Part shown: positions 1 to 10,200 of the stretch, in pieces
How positions within the stretch are numbered: position 1 is the first letter of the stretch
Layout: each line of letters starts with the position of its first letter
DNA from: Bacteroidales bacterium
GTDB lineage: Bacteria; Bacteroidota; Bacteroidia; Bacteroidales; UBA932
Direction of reading: 5' to 3'
Assembly: GCA_017548445.1 (NCBI GenBank)
Contig: JAFYZZ010000088.1
Span: forward strand, 1 to 37,047
DNA: 37,047 nucleotides
Position numbers and translations under genes: made by a program
Notes under the pieces: generated by a model
Database searches by the model: none
The model's input: only the letters and a program-made list of their open reading frames with translations
Told to the model about the DNA's origin: nothing

Positions 1-146
1 CCCACTGGTACTCCCGCACCTCGCTGAAGGCCATACCGCGGCCCTTGAAGGCCGAATGGTACTCGCCGGCGAAGATCTGGTGGGAGAGCGCCTTGGTCTT
101 GATCTCGATCTTCCTGACTTTCTTCAGGAGTTCGGTCGCGCGGGTA

Positions 147-166
<20 letters not shown>
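1..166 (-). CDS. DUF58 domain protein (N-terminal fragment)
   Basis: This gene is cut by the left window edge; only about 55 N-terminal residues are visible. From an ATG at 166-164 the frame reads MPSSSRNTRATELLKKVRKI, then a stretch including HQIFAGEYHSAFKGRGMAF and SEVREYQWG. This is the conserved start of DUF58 proteins of the BatA-type operon (LLKKVRKIEIKTK, GEYHSAFKGRG, VREY). The start overlaps the end of the upstream MoxR ATPase by 20 bp, the usual MoxR-DUF58 gene order, so the two are almost certainly co-transcribed and translationally coupled. The family is associated with aerotolerance/stress operons in Bacteroidetes, but its biochemical role is not settled. The identification is from recognised sequence pattern; the rest of the operon lies outside the window. 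Confidence 0.85.
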
Positions 167-1139
<973 letters not shown>

Positions 1140-1148
1140 ATAAATCAT

Positions 1149-1156
1149 TAATTTTG
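1149..1156 (+). promoter_or_regulatory. Candidate -7 box for truA
   Basis: The octamer TAATTTTG fits the Bacteroidetes sigma-70 -7 consensus TAnnTTTG. It sits 9 bp before the truA ATG at 1166, so the transcript would have a leader of only about five bases. No convincing TTTG -33 element is present at the usual 19-21 bp spacing; the nearest TTG, at 1120-1122, is 26 bp away. Confidence 0.5.
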
Positions 1157-1165
1157 CAGTCGTCT

Positions 1166-1954
1166 ATGCGCTATCTCGTCAAACTCTCCTACCGCGGTGC
1201 GGACTTTTGCGGCTGGCAGGTCCAGCCCGACGCCCCGAGCGTCCAGCAGACGCTTGAAAAGGCGTTGTCCACCCTGCTTCACGACTCCGTGGGAGTGACC
1301 GGCGCAGGCCGTACCGACACGGGCGTGAACGCAATCGGCTACGTCGCGCATTTTGACGCAGCCGAGGGGCTTGACACGCGTCAATTATGCTACAAATTAA
1401 ATGCCATTCTGCCCCGCTCGGTGGTTGTCCACGAGATCGTTCCGGCGGCCCCGGATTTCCACGCGAGGTTCGACGCCAGGCAGCGTGAATACACCTATTT
1501 CCTGCACCGGGTGAAGGACCCGTTCGCGGATGCGTTTTCCTGGCTCTACACCTTTCCGGACGTGGATTTCGAGGCGATGAACGAGGCCGCGCAGTCCCTT
1601 CTGGGCCGGCACGACTTCCGCTGTTTCGAGAAGACCGGGGCGGATTCCAAAACCTCCCTCTGCACCGTGTCGGAAGCGGGCTGGCACCGTTACACGCCCA
1701 CCCACCTGGAACTGACCGGCCGGGACGGCGGAGACGACTACTGGTACTTCCGCATCAGTGCCGACAGGTTCCTCCGGAATATGGTCCGCGCCGTCGTGGG
1801 CACCCTGCTCGAGGTCGGCCGCGGCAGGCGCACCGTCGCGTATTTTCAGCATCTTGTCCTGCCTCCCGAATACGACGGCGAGGGAACTTTCCGTTCCCTC
1901 GCCGGCGAATCCGTGCCTGGACACGCGCTTTTCCTGAGCGGCGTCCGGTATTGA
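1166..1954 (+). CDS. truA: tRNA pseudouridine(38-40) synthase TruA
   Basis: This enzyme isomerises uridines 38-40 of the tRNA anticodon arm to pseudouridine; it is cytosolic. The protein is 262 residues, the normal TruA size. It begins MRYLVKLSYRGADFCGWQ, the canonical TruA N-terminus (YRG..F.GWQ). The catalytic aspartate is D51 in GRTDTGVNA. The C-terminal region has FLRNMVRAVVGTLLEVGRG, the family's second signature. I chose ATG 1166 rather than an upstream TTG at 1154, because the latter falls inside the -7 box. It ends with TGA exactly abutting the TGA of the convergent receptor gene: the two stops form the palindrome TGATCA at 1952-1957, leaving no intergenic space. Confidence 0.97.
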   Translation: MRYLVKLSYRGADFCGWQVQPDAPSVQQTLEKALSTLLHDSVGVTGAGRTDTGVNAIGYVAHFDAAEGLDTRQLCYKLNAILPRSVVVHEIVPAAPDFHARFDARQREYTYFLHRVKDPFADAFSWLYTFPDVDFEAMNEAAQSLLGRHDFRCFEKTGADSKTSLCTVSEAGWHRYTPTHLELTGRDGGDDYWYFRISADRFLRNMVRAVVGTLLEVGRGRRTVAYFQHLVLPPEYDGEGTFRSLAGESVPGHALFLSGVRY

Positions 1955-4870
1955 TCACAGCATATTGTACATCGCATTCTGCACGCGGGCGTTCTTGGCG
2001 GGGTTCATCTTGCCGAAGCTCCACTTGACGGAGAACATCGCGTAGCGGCCCATAATGAGGCTGTAACGGTCCTCGACGTATTCCGCATTGACCGTGTGAT
2101 TCTGCATACGCTCCTGATTCAGCAGGTCCCTGATGCCCAGGCTTAGCGTGAAGGCGTTGATGTTCTTGCTGACGGAGAGGTCCCAGAGGCAGTATGGATC
2201 ATTGAATCCGGCGGGGTAGCCCAGGTAATGATAATAACCCGCGTCCGTCTTGAACTCCCATCCGTGCAGGGTTTCATAAAGCAGTTCGATCCGGTGTCCG
2301 AACCGCCAGTAATTCGTATTGGCGGAAGGATCGAGGCTATAGCTGCTGCGCTCGTTTAAGGCATTGGAGTAATAATCGATTGAAAAACGGTCCAGCCTGT
2401 ACACGAAGCCTAGAGAGCCTTGGACAAAATGCTGAAGCACCCGGCTCTCGGAGAAACCGCTTTGCCCGCCATAGAATCGGGCGCCGCTGGCATCTCCCCA
2501 GAAATCTGCCAGGAAAGCATTGTAGTCGAAAGCCGACAGGTCCATTCCGGCCCGCCGGCACGTCGCCTGATAATGCGTGCTCGAAGACAGGTTCCCATAG
2601 AGGCCGGCGGAGAGAGTCAGCCGTTTCTTTTCCCCGACAGGCTGGCGCCAGGAGAAGTTGCCAAACAAGGAATAAGAGGGCTTGCGGGTATTGACGGGGA
2701 CAGAATACCGGATGCCTTCCGTGTCAAACCACGAGGCGGATACAATCCCGCGCCGGGTCATCGTCCCGTCGCAATAAAGGTTGAAATAAGAGAGGGTTTT
2801 GCGGTTGTTATAGTTCCAGGTAACATAGGCGTCGTGCACATAACTCGGACGGAGATAAACGTTGCCGGTCGTGATTTCCAGCGGATTGGAGATGTCTAGC
2901 ACCGGGTTGATCCGGACCGCCGAAGGCTGAGATGACGTCCCCTGATAGTACGCGCTGACGGAGTGTCCGCTCTCCCAGTTCCAGCGGAAACTGATATACG
3001 GCGACCAGTCGTGCAGCCACTCGCCGATGCCGGTCTTCGTGTCCCGGCCGAGCGTACGGGAACGCATCTCGTTCCGGGTCTGGTCGTGCGTCAGGCCGAA
3101 GTAGAACTGGTTGTTCTCCTTGCGGTACTGCATCTGCAGGCTCTGGTGCAGCAGAAGGTAGTCGTTGCGCGACATCGAGGAGTAATAGTCGTTGGCCGAG
3201 CCGTCGGCGTTGAAAGCGTCTTTCCCGTTGTTCCGCTGCTGCCAGCGCGTGGAAACGATCGCGGCCAGCCCCCATTTTTGCCCGAAGGGCTCCAGATAAG
3301 AGAGATTCCCGTAGAGCATCTTGCCGCTGCCGCCGGTGTCGTAACGCAGGTCGCGCGGCGTGACGGTCGTGCCATACCAGGTCCTGGAATCTTCCCGGCT
3401 TTCGCCGAGGCTTTTGTTGAGACTGTAGTTGACGGTCAGATTCAGGCTGCGCCGCTCCTTGCCGAAATCCTTGTAGCCGCCCGAGATGCGCCCGTTTGCC
3501 TGAAAGGAACGCGAGGAGGCAGATTTGCTCGCATCCGTGCCGTTGACCTCCGCGCCCTGTGCGTCCTTCGTCGTGGACTGGTTGCGGGAACTCGACGCGC
3601 TGCCGTTGAATCTGAATTGGGGCTGGAAGGTGAAGTTAAACTTCTTGGGGTCCTTCTTGTTCAACTCGAAGCCGAAATTGACCCGGTTCGACCGGCTGTT
3701 GCCGCTTGTCCGGCCGTCGGTGAACAGGGGACTTTCCCCCACCAGCGTCGACTGGCGCGCGCTGCGTGTTCCGGATACCTGGTCGGAGAAATTGTAACTG
3801 ACGCTGGCCGTGGATTCCATCCCCTTGATGCGGTCGGAGTTGAGGTTCGCCCCCGCCATCGCCGAGGTCTTCAAGCCTCCGATCAAAGATATCTCGTCCA
3901 GGCTATCGAGATCGATATCATCACTCACGGCAATAAAGATGGCGTTGTCGCTGCCTGGCTCCGGCGCGTTCTGCCCGTTCGCGATCAGGGTCAGCTGGTC
4001 CGTCTCGTTGTAGCCGCTGAGCAGGAAATTGCCGTTATACAGGGCGTGGCGGTCGTCGCCCAGTCCATCTTTATCGCTGCCTGGCCGCCAGCCGCCGCCC
4101 AGTTTGGCGTTGCCGAACCAACCCTGCCTGTATTCCTCCTTGAGTTGCAGGTCCATCACTTTTTCGCGGCCCTCCTGCGAGGCGATGCCCGAGAATGCGG
4201 CCTCCTTGTTTTCCCGGTCGATGACCTTGATCTTGTCCACGATCTTGGCGGGGAGGTTCTTGAGTGCAGCAGTCGGGTCGTTGAAGAAAAAGGTCTTGCC
4301 GCCGACGGTGATCTTGTCCACCGGCTCGCCGTTCACCTTGACCGTGCCGTCCTCGCCGACCTCCATCCCCGGCATCTTCTTGATCAGGTCCTCCAGCATC
4401 GCGTTGTCGCCCACGTGAAAGGCCGCCGCGTTATAGATCAGCGTGTCCTGCCGGACCTCGACGGCATTGCCCACCGCCGTGATGGAAGCGGCGTCGATGA
4501 TCTCCGGGTTCTCCTCCAGTTTGATCTTGCCGAGGTCCTCCTCATAATTGCGGAAGTTGCAGTCTTTCCGGAACGGCGTGTATCCGATCAGTTCCACGTT
4601 CAGCCGGTAGCGGCCAACGGGCACGTCCGGGATTTCCACGGCACCCTGCTGGTCGGACAGGGCGAAATGGGTGATGGTCGTGTCGCCCTGCGGGTTCAGG
4701 TACACCGTCGCGAAGGGCAAAGGCTCCTCTGTTTTGGCATCTTGCACGGTCAACTTGACCTTGATGTTCCGGTTGCGCTCGAACATATCGTAGTCCATCA
4801 CGACGACCTGCGCGTGGGCGGAGATGGCCAGCAAGAGGCCCAGGAGGGCTATGGTGATTCTTTTCATCAT
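1955..4870 (-). CDS. TonB-dependent receptor-like outer-membrane beta-barrel protein
   Basis: This is a 971-residue outer-membrane protein. A Sec signal peptide (KRITIALLGLLLAISAHA) is followed by a carboxypeptidase-regulatory-like beta-sandwich (about 35-110: EEPLPFATVYLNPQGD, then GRYRLNVELIGY). Next comes a plug-type domain (about 140-255: LEDLIKKMPGMEVGEDG, then VNGEPVDKITVGGK), then a long beta-barrel rich in aromatic/Asn/Ser strands. The pattern matches the Bacteroidetes 'outer membrane beta-barrel family' (OMP_b-brl_3 type) rather than SusC. It carries a short tail after the last strand (KWSFGKMN). There is no STN signalling domain. It is the last gene of the sigma/anti-sigma/DUF4252 operon, and its start overlaps the upstream stop as ATGA; ATG 4867 in the same frame is an alternative. 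The substrate is unknown. A role as effector or target of the sigma factor is inferred from the operon. Confidence 0.85.
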   Translation of the reverse strand: MMKRITIALLGLLLAISAHAQVVVMDYDMFERNRNIKVKLTVQDAKTEEPLPFATVYLNPQGDTTITHFALSDQQGAVEIPDVPVGRYRLNVELIGYTPFRKDCNFRNYEEDLGKIKLEENPEIIDAASITAVGNAVEVRQDTLIYNAAAFHVGDNAMLEDLIKKMPGMEVGEDGTVKVNGEPVDKITVGGKTFFFNDPTAALKNLPAKIVDKIKVIDRENKEAAFSGIASQEGREKVMDLQLKEEYRQGWFGNAKLGGGWRPGSDKDGLGDDRHALYNGNFLLSGYNETDQLTLIANGQNAPEPGSDNAIFIAVSDDIDLDSLDEISLIGGLKTSAMAGANLNSDRIKGMESTASVSYNFSDQVSGTRSARQSTLVGESPLFTDGRTSGNSRSNRVNFGFELNKKDPKKFNFTFQPQFRFNGSASSSRNQSTTKDAQGAEVNGTDASKSASSRSFQANGRISGGYKDFGKERRSLNLTVNYSLNKSLGESREDSRTWYGTTVTPRDLRYDTGGSGKMLYGNLSYLEPFGQKWGLAAIVSTRWQQRNNGKDAFNADGSANDYYSSMSRNDYLLLHQSLQMQYRKENNQFYFGLTHDQTRNEMRSRTLGRDTKTGIGEWLHDWSPYISFRWNWESGHSVSAYYQGTSSQPSAVRINPVLDISNPLEITTGNVYLRPSYVHDAYVTWNYNNRKTLSYFNLYCDGTMTRRGIVSASWFDTEGIRYSVPVNTRKPSYSLFGNFSWRQPVGEKKRLTLSAGLYGNLSSSTHYQATCRRAGMDLSAFDYNAFLADFWGDASGARFYGGQSGFSESRVLQHFVQGSLGFVYRLDRFSIDYYSNALNERSSYSLDPSANTNYWRFGHRIELLYETLHGWEFKTDAGYYHYLGYPAGFNDPYCLWDLSVSKNINAFTLSLGIRDLLNQERMQNHTVNAEYVEDRYSLIMGRYAMFSVKWSFGKMNPAKNARVQNAMYNML

Positions 4871-5910
4871 TTCATTCCATTTGCTATGAGTGCTTCAAAC
4901 TCCGCCTGGGGAATCTTGCCTTCGATGCAGACGAACTGGCCGTAATCGTAATCGACATCCATCCGCACCAGCACGAAGCCCGTCACAGTTTTGCCGTCAC
5001 CGGCAACAAAAAGCCGGGTAACCATTTCGCTCTCCCGTTTCTCCATCAGAAGCCCATAGGCGTTGCCGGTAAGATAATCCTGGATATCCATTCTGAGACC
5101 GCCGAATTGCGTATTACGCTCATAGCGCTGGGTTTGGATAACGCTCGTACCGGCCAAATTGCGGGTCTCCCTTTCTTTGGCGAATTCCAGCATATACAAG
5201 CCGTCAAGGGTCTGGATGACCGGTGTGAGATCTACGGGATGGTTGAGTTCGATCTCGGGAATCTTCCCGATCATCTTGAACATTGCCTGGGAGATATAAG
5301 TGGCGGAAACGCCTTCCTTTACAGACCATTTGGTAAAGAGGGACATCGCATCCGCCTTGGCAAGCGGGGCAGCCAAAGAGGATCCGACAGGCCCGGATCT
5401 GACGCCCGCGCGCTCCTCCCGAAGGGCCTGCTGCCACGCTTCGATCACCTGCCGGTTGGCTTCTTTCGCGGCCTGCAGGGCCTGCCGGTCGGCTTCTTGA
5501 GCCGTGCGTCTGGCCTGCCGGGTATTCCTTTGTTCGTCCCGGAAATACTCCGATACCGTTCTTCCGTTCAGCAGTATACTATGAGCTTCTCCCGAAGGCT
5601 GCTTCTTCCACGAAATGGATTTGATGGGCTTTCCCCCTAAAGGACGGACCACATAATAAGAAATCCGGGCGCTCTCCCGCACATAGAGTCCCAAAAAATC
5701 GTCTTTTCTGGCATCCATCGTGCGCTGGGTGCGGAAACCCTTGACCGGATTCCCATCCATATCAATGATTTCCAGCGTCTTGAACTCAGCCGGAGTCAAC
5801 GTGTACTGCTTCGTATCAAAGGCGGAAGCAGGAATCACACTTTCCGGAGCAGCAAACAGCGGCGCTGCAAAGCCGAGGAGCAGGCTGAGTAGGAGGGAGA
5901 TTTTTTTCAT
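4867..5910 (-). CDS. Exported DUF4252-like protein
   Basis: This is a 347-residue protein with a clear signal peptide (MKKISLLLSLLLGFAAPLFA). The N-terminal region (about 30-120) is unrecognised. A charged Gln/Arg/Ala-rich helix follows (about 125-168; RQARRTAQEADRQALQAAK), probably a coiled coil. The C-terminal region (about 195-345) resembles DUF4252: TYISQAMFKMIG, LDGLYMLEF, a GLLMEKRESEMVTRLFV strand, and a final FVCIEGKI segment. DUF4252 genes are commonly found beside ECF sigma factors in Bacteroidetes, which this position fits. Start and stop both overlap neighbours by 4 bp (ATGA), so the gene is translationally coupled within the operon. Function is unknown. The domain call comes from recalled pattern; an HMM search would settle it. 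Confidence 0.7.
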   Translation of the reverse strand: MKKISLLLSLLLGFAAPLFAAPESVIPASAFDTKQYTLTPAEFKTLEIIDMDGNPVKGFRTQRTMDARKDDFLGLYVRESARISYYVVRPLGGKPIKSISWKKQPSGEAHSILLNGRTVSEYFRDEQRNTRQARRTAQEADRQALQAAKEANRQVIEAWQQALREERAGVRSGPVGSSLAAPLAKADAMSLFTKWSVKEGVSATYISQAMFKMIGKIPEIELNHPVDLTPVIQTLDGLYMLEFAKERETRNLAGTSVIQTQRYERNTQFGGLRMDIQDYLTGNAYGLLMEKRESEMVTRLFVAGDGKTVTGFVLVRMDVDYDYGQFVCIEGKIPQAEFEALIANGMK

Positions 5911-6290
5911 AATCCATTCGTTTTTTGATTATTCTCAATGGGCTGGCTGATATCCTTGACGGCTTCGTTGAACATCGCGAAAGCCCGCGACATCTCGATA
6001 TACGCCAGGGTCGGGTCGGTGAAGGTATCCTTCGGCCGCTGCGGCTTCCGGACCAGCAGGAACAAGGTGAGGGCGGCCAGCGCCGCGGCCGGGACGGCGC
6101 CCCAGAGCCAGCGGACAGATCGGGGTGCCGGCTTATCTTCCAACGACTCCGTGCCTTTTTCCACCAGGGACGCAGCGCTGGCCAGCGCCTGCAGCCGTTC
6201 CGGAAGGGCTTCCGGAACGGGGGGCTGCGGATCTTCTGCCATCCGCTGCAGTTCCTCGAGGCTGAGCCTCTCTATATCTTCCGTTGTCAT
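5907..6290 (-). CDS. Putative one-TM anti-sigma factor
   Basis: This is a 127-residue protein directly downstream of the ECF sigma gene, with an ATGA overlap at 6287-6290. The N-terminal 58 residues are hydrophilic and helical (MTTEDIERLSLEELQRMAED), predicted cytosolic. A single transmembrane helix spans about 61-80 (WLWGAVPAAALAALTLFLLV), followed by a short periplasmic tail (TFTDPTLAYIEMSRAFAMFN). Size, topology and position fit a membrane anti-sigma factor, but there is no zinc-binding HxxxCxxC motif and no FecR domain. It therefore belongs to no class I can name, and the role is inferred from context. I chose ATG 6290 over longer upstream starts because those run through the sigma gene in another frame. 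Confidence 0.7.
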   Translation of the reverse strand: MTTEDIERLSLEELQRMAEDPQPPVPEALPERLQALASAASLVEKGTESLEDKPAPRSVRWLWGAVPAAALAALTLFLLVRKPQRPKDTFTDPTLAYIEMSRAFAMFNEAVKDISQPIENNQKTNGL

Positions 6291-6754
6291 ATCTTCTTTT
6301 TGAGTTGTTTCTTCAAACGATGGAAAGCGACGCGGAGCGCGGTCTGCGAGAGCCCCGTCTGCCGGGAGATCTCCTGGTAGGACAGGTCTTCGACCATGCG
6401 CAGGTGCAACAGTTTCCGGCTCTTGGGCGGCAAGGCCCGGACGGCTTCCAGGGTCCGTTCCATCCGGGCACTGCGCACCAACCCTTCTTCCGCCGGAAGG
6501 TTCTCCTCCACAGGAACGGTCCGCCGGCCGGCCCGGGCCCGGAGACGGTCGACGCACAGGTTCCGCATCAGGGTCAGGCACCAGGCCTGCGGATTGCTTA
6601 CCCGGTCCAGGCCGTCAACGCTGTTCCAGATCTTGAGGAACAGGTCCTGGACCGCATCCTCGGCTTCTGCCTGCGATCCGAGCAGGCGGAATGCCACACG
6701 ATACAGGCCCTCTCCCAGTGGCAGGTACACGTTTATGAATTCTTCCGGCGTCAT
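6287..6754 (-). CDS. ECF RNA polymerase sigma factor
   Basis: This is a 155-residue extracytoplasmic-function sigma factor of standard length. Region 2 is at about residues 10-75 (AEAEDAVQDLFLKIWN, then NPQAWCLTLMRNLCVDRLR). Region 4 is at about 100-150 (LPPKSRKLLHLRMVEDLSYQEI, then the helix-turn-helix QTGLSQTALRVAFHRLKKQL). It is the first gene of a four-gene operon with its putative anti-sigma factor, a DUF4252 exported protein and an outer-membrane receptor-like protein. An ECF-type promoter lies directly upstream, suggesting autoregulation. The ATG at 6754 gives the family's usual N-terminus. The gene contains the only CATG tetranucleotide I found in the window (6395-6398). Confidence 0.95.
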   Translation of the reverse strand: MTPEEFINVYLPLGEGLYRVAFRLLGSQAEAEDAVQDLFLKIWNSVDGLDRVSNPQAWCLTLMRNLCVDRLRARAGRRTVPVEENLPAEEGLVRSARMERTLEAVRALPPKSRKLLHLRMVEDLSYQEISRQTGLSQTALRVAFHRLKKQLKKKI

Positions 6755-6762
6755 CCACCTTG

Positions 6763-6790
6763 TAGACGGAAATCATTGCAAAAAGTTACA
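6763..6790 (-). promoter_or_regulatory. ECF-type autoregulatory promoter of the sigma operon
   Basis: Read on the minus strand, TGTAAC (6790-6785), a 16-bp spacer and CGTCTA (6768-6763) match the general ECF promoter form AAC-N16/17-CGTC. The sigma gene's ATG is only 8 bp past the CGTCTA box, so the transcript would be leaderless or nearly so. Sequence and position fit autoregulation; start-site mapping has not been done. Confidence 0.65.
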
Positions 6791-6802
6791 TATGGGAAGC
6801 AT

Positions 6803-6843
6803 AAAATATGCCGGGCACGGAGATGCTGTCCGACGTGCCCGGC
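6803..6843 (-). terminator. Hairpin terminator after the folC/A2M operon
   Basis: A 10-bp perfect inverted repeat, GCCGGGCACG (6810-6819) and CGTGCCCGGC (6834-6843), has a 14-nt loop. It lies just beyond the stop of the 6861-7232 gene. In the minus direction the stem is followed by ATATTTTATG, a short T-rich run. It separates this operon from the sigma-factor promoter. Confidence 0.7.
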
Positions 6844-6860
6844 AAACAAACGGCCCTCTC

Positions 6861-7232
6861 TCAGTATTCGTCGATGGCGGCGGCGATGGAGAGGATGGTC
6901 TGCTGGAAGAGGACATTGGAGCCCCTAAGGGGCATCCAGTGCTCTTCGGACAGGATGCCCCTCAGGTATTTCTCCGTATAGACGGTTCCGACGGTGCCGG
7001 CATAGATTTCCACCGCGCCCTTGCCGTCGAGCCGCATCGCCCGGATGGGGAAGCGCTCGGCGTATTTCTTCTTGCTGTCATAGACCAGCACCTCCATATC
7101 CTTCCGGCTGCGGTCGTTGTTGATGCAGGGAAGGAATCCGCCTGCCGCCCGGATACTGTCCCGGATGGCGTCGTGGATGGCATCCTCCGCCTTTTTATAA
7201 CTGTCTGCCAGGTTGGCGAGTTCCTGTCTCAT
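6861..7232 (-). CDS. Conserved-looking hypothetical protein
   Basis: This is a 123-residue soluble protein with no signal peptide, membrane segment or recognised motif. The sequence looks like a real folded protein: amphipathic N-terminal helices (ELANLADSYKKAEDAIHDAI), a central strand region (MEVLVYDSKKKYAERFPIRAM, VEIYAGTVGTVY) and a C-terminal helix (FQQTILSIAAAIDEY). It starts 18 bp after the stop of the alpha-2-macroglobulin gene and ends just before a terminator hairpin, so it is the last gene of that operon. I do not recognise the family. Confidence 0.65.
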   Translation of the reverse strand: MRQELANLADSYKKAEDAIHDAIRDSIRAAGGFLPCINNDRSRKDMEVLVYDSKKKYAERFPIRAMRLDGKGAVEIYAGTVGTVYTEKYLRGILSEEHWMPLRGSNVLFQQTILSIAAAIDEY

Positions 7233-7250
7233 AATCCCTTGGCATCAGGT

Positions 7251-10200
7251 TTACGGTTGGACTGTGATAGCAGGATGCCCGTCGTCGTTGGCCCTGTAGT
7301 GCGGCGCGTAGAGCGATTCGATGACGGGAACGGGGCTCTGGAAGACGCCTTCCTGGGTCACGAAGAACTCTTCGCTGAAGCTGGTCTTCTCCTCGGGATA
7401 GCTGTCGAACCAGAACTCGGTGCGGTCCGCCAGCACGCTGCGGTAGCCTTGCGGGCTGAAGCTCACCCAGCCGGTGATCGAGATCGGGCGGGCGAACCAG
7501 CCGTAGCGGCCGGAGAGCTGGTTGACCGGGCGGAACGCCGCAGGACGCGGGGCGGTCAGGCGCACGAAACTGCGGTTTTCCTCGTTCCAGATGCTGTAGG
7601 TCGCCACGACCTTGTCGCCCACGTGCAGGATGTCGCCGTCGCTGAGCGGCTTTCCGTCGCGGGAGAAGCTGCGCTGGACGGTGAACCCGTTGCCGGCGGC
7701 CTTGATCTGCTCGAAGGGCAGGGTGGTGGTGGCCGACAGGGCGAGCACCTTGGTCTGCAGGGTGGCTTCCGTGCCGCGGAGCACGCTGCCGATGGCCTGG
7801 ATGTAGGCCGGGTCGTCCTCCCACTGCTGCGTTTCCTTCTGGACCATCAACCAGAGGCGGATGCCTTCGGCGACTTCATTGTGGCCGCAGTCGGTCAGCA
7901 GGTCGCAGATGAGCGCGTGGGCGTAGAGTTCGCTTTCGAGCAGGCCTCTCCACGGCATCACCGCATTGGGATAATAGGTGCCGCCGCTGCGGTGCGGTTC
8001 GGCGTACTGGAGCAGGGACTCGACGTCCTTCTTCAGGGAACTGCGGAGCCGTCCGGAGGTGAAGAGCGAAATGCCCCAGGCCTTGGCGAGGGCGGCACCC
8101 TCCTCTTCCTCGATGAGGGAGCGCAGGGTCTTCATCCGGCGGGCCTTCTCGAACACCCGGCCGTTCAGGCCGCGCTTCGAGCCCGGCACCAGATAGCCCT
8201 TGACGGTCTTCTTGAATTCGCGCATCTCCTTCCAGCCGGTGTGCGGGTTGAAGTTCACTTCCGGGAAGAGGGCCCGGGTGTGCAGGTACTCGTCGAAACT
8301 GAGGCCGCCGCACCAGACGGGTCGTCCCTTCTCGCCGAAATAGCTCTTGTCCAGGAACTTGGCGGCGTTGTAGACAGTATTGGAGAGCTCTTCGGGGCAG
8401 GCGTCGCCCATTTCGGCGATCCGCTCCAGCAGCACGGCCGTGAGGATGGGCGAGGAGCTCATCTCCGGGAACCAGCCGAATCCGCCGTCGTTGTTGCGGC
8501 AGGCAAGGATCTTCTTCACCATTTCGGCGCGCTGCTCCGAAGTGGCTCCGGAAAGCTTGCCGCCCGGCAGGATGTCGATCAGGTAGTTGGCGAACAGGGC
8601 CTCGGACTGGTCGAGCAGGTTGTCGCTCTGCGGCAGGACCTTCTCCGGAACGGCCTCGCGGATCATTCCGAGGATGGAAATCTCGCGCAGGGAGGCCTCG
8701 GCGCCCGAAACGTTCACGAACTGGCTCTTCAGCGAGGCGAGCACGGCGTCGCGGTCCATCCCGGCGAGCAACAGGGCGGAATGGGCCTCGGTGATGGTCT
8801 GCACGGCCGGCTGGACCGGCATCGAAACGAACACGCCGTCGGAGCCGAATTCCGCATTGTCGGCCGTGAAATTGACCAGCAGGCCGAGGTTCTCCATCCT
8901 CGGGGCGGAGATTTCATAGCTGAAATCGGCGGATCCGTTTGCCGGCACGGTGATGCGCGTGCCCTTCTCGGAAACGGTGGGAGCGGTCTTGTAGTCCTTG
9001 CCGTTCAGGAAACGGACGGAGAGATACCCTGACACCGGGACTCCCTTGCTGTTCGCGAGGGTCACGCGGGCGACATAGCGGTCGCCTTCGTACAGGAACT
9101 GCGGCTGCACGACGGCCACCTTGACCGGCAGGGTCACGACCATCTCCTGGCGGAGCGTGGCGTTGTGGAAGGACTTGTCGTGCGCGTACAACTGCACATA
9201 ATAGGTGGAGAGCTTGTCGGCGGTGGTGAAGTTGAAGGTCACGACGCCGTCCTTGTCGGAGCGAAGGAACGGCTCCCAGGCGATCGTGTTCGCGAAATTC
9301 TCGCGGATGGCCTCGTTTTCGCCTTCGGGGGCGCCGCTTTCGCCGGCCTCTTCCGTTTCGACCGAGTCATACGAGGCGACGGCGTTGTCTTCCACCATCC
9401 GGGCCATCGGGGCGGACTCTTCCATCACCATCATATCCACGACCGCGCCGCCGGCAGCGGATTTGGACAGCATCCTCATCCCTCTGCGGGTGTTCTCGTC
9501 GGAGCCGCGGGCGTAGGAATAATCGTGGCCGATGGTGTCCAGATAATCGACGTCCGGCAGCGAACGGCGGCTCGGCTCGACGGAATGCCAGACGTTGCGC
9601 TGGATGGTTTCCGTGCTCTTGTCGAAGATGGTCGCGGCCACCTCCACGCCCTCTGCCGTCCGGATGGTGAAGCTGTAGTCGTGGTGGGGAGCCGTGGTGT
9701 CCAGGAAGCGGCTGAAGGCGAGCGGCAGCTGGAAGCGCGCCGCGGGCTTGTAGGTGGAGCGGGAATACTCGAAGGACCGGCTGTCCTTGAACCAGAACAG
9801 CTTGAGGGTGAGGGTCTCGGGGTAGTCCGGCTTGCGGTCGAAGCGGATGGTCTGGAGCGAGCCGTCCCTGCCACGGACGCCGGCGAGCTTGACGATGCGC
9901 TTCTCCAGCAGGCGGTTCCCGTCGCCGTAGAGCTCGGCCACGATCCAGGTGGGACCGGTGGTGGAGCCGACCTGCAGGGCGATGCCCTTGCCGTCATCTT
10001 CGATTTCCTTGAAGAAACTGTGGACGTCCAGGTCCAGGGCGGTGTCGTCGTCGGCCGCCTTGATCACGTCGAAACTCTCCGTCTCGTCATAGGTCTTGCC
10101 GTCCCCGCCCGTGGCGGCGGCCACGGCCTCGATGGTATAAAGGCCGGAAGGATAACCTGCCAGGTCGATGGGCATCTCCTCCCCGTTGCGGGCGGTGCCT

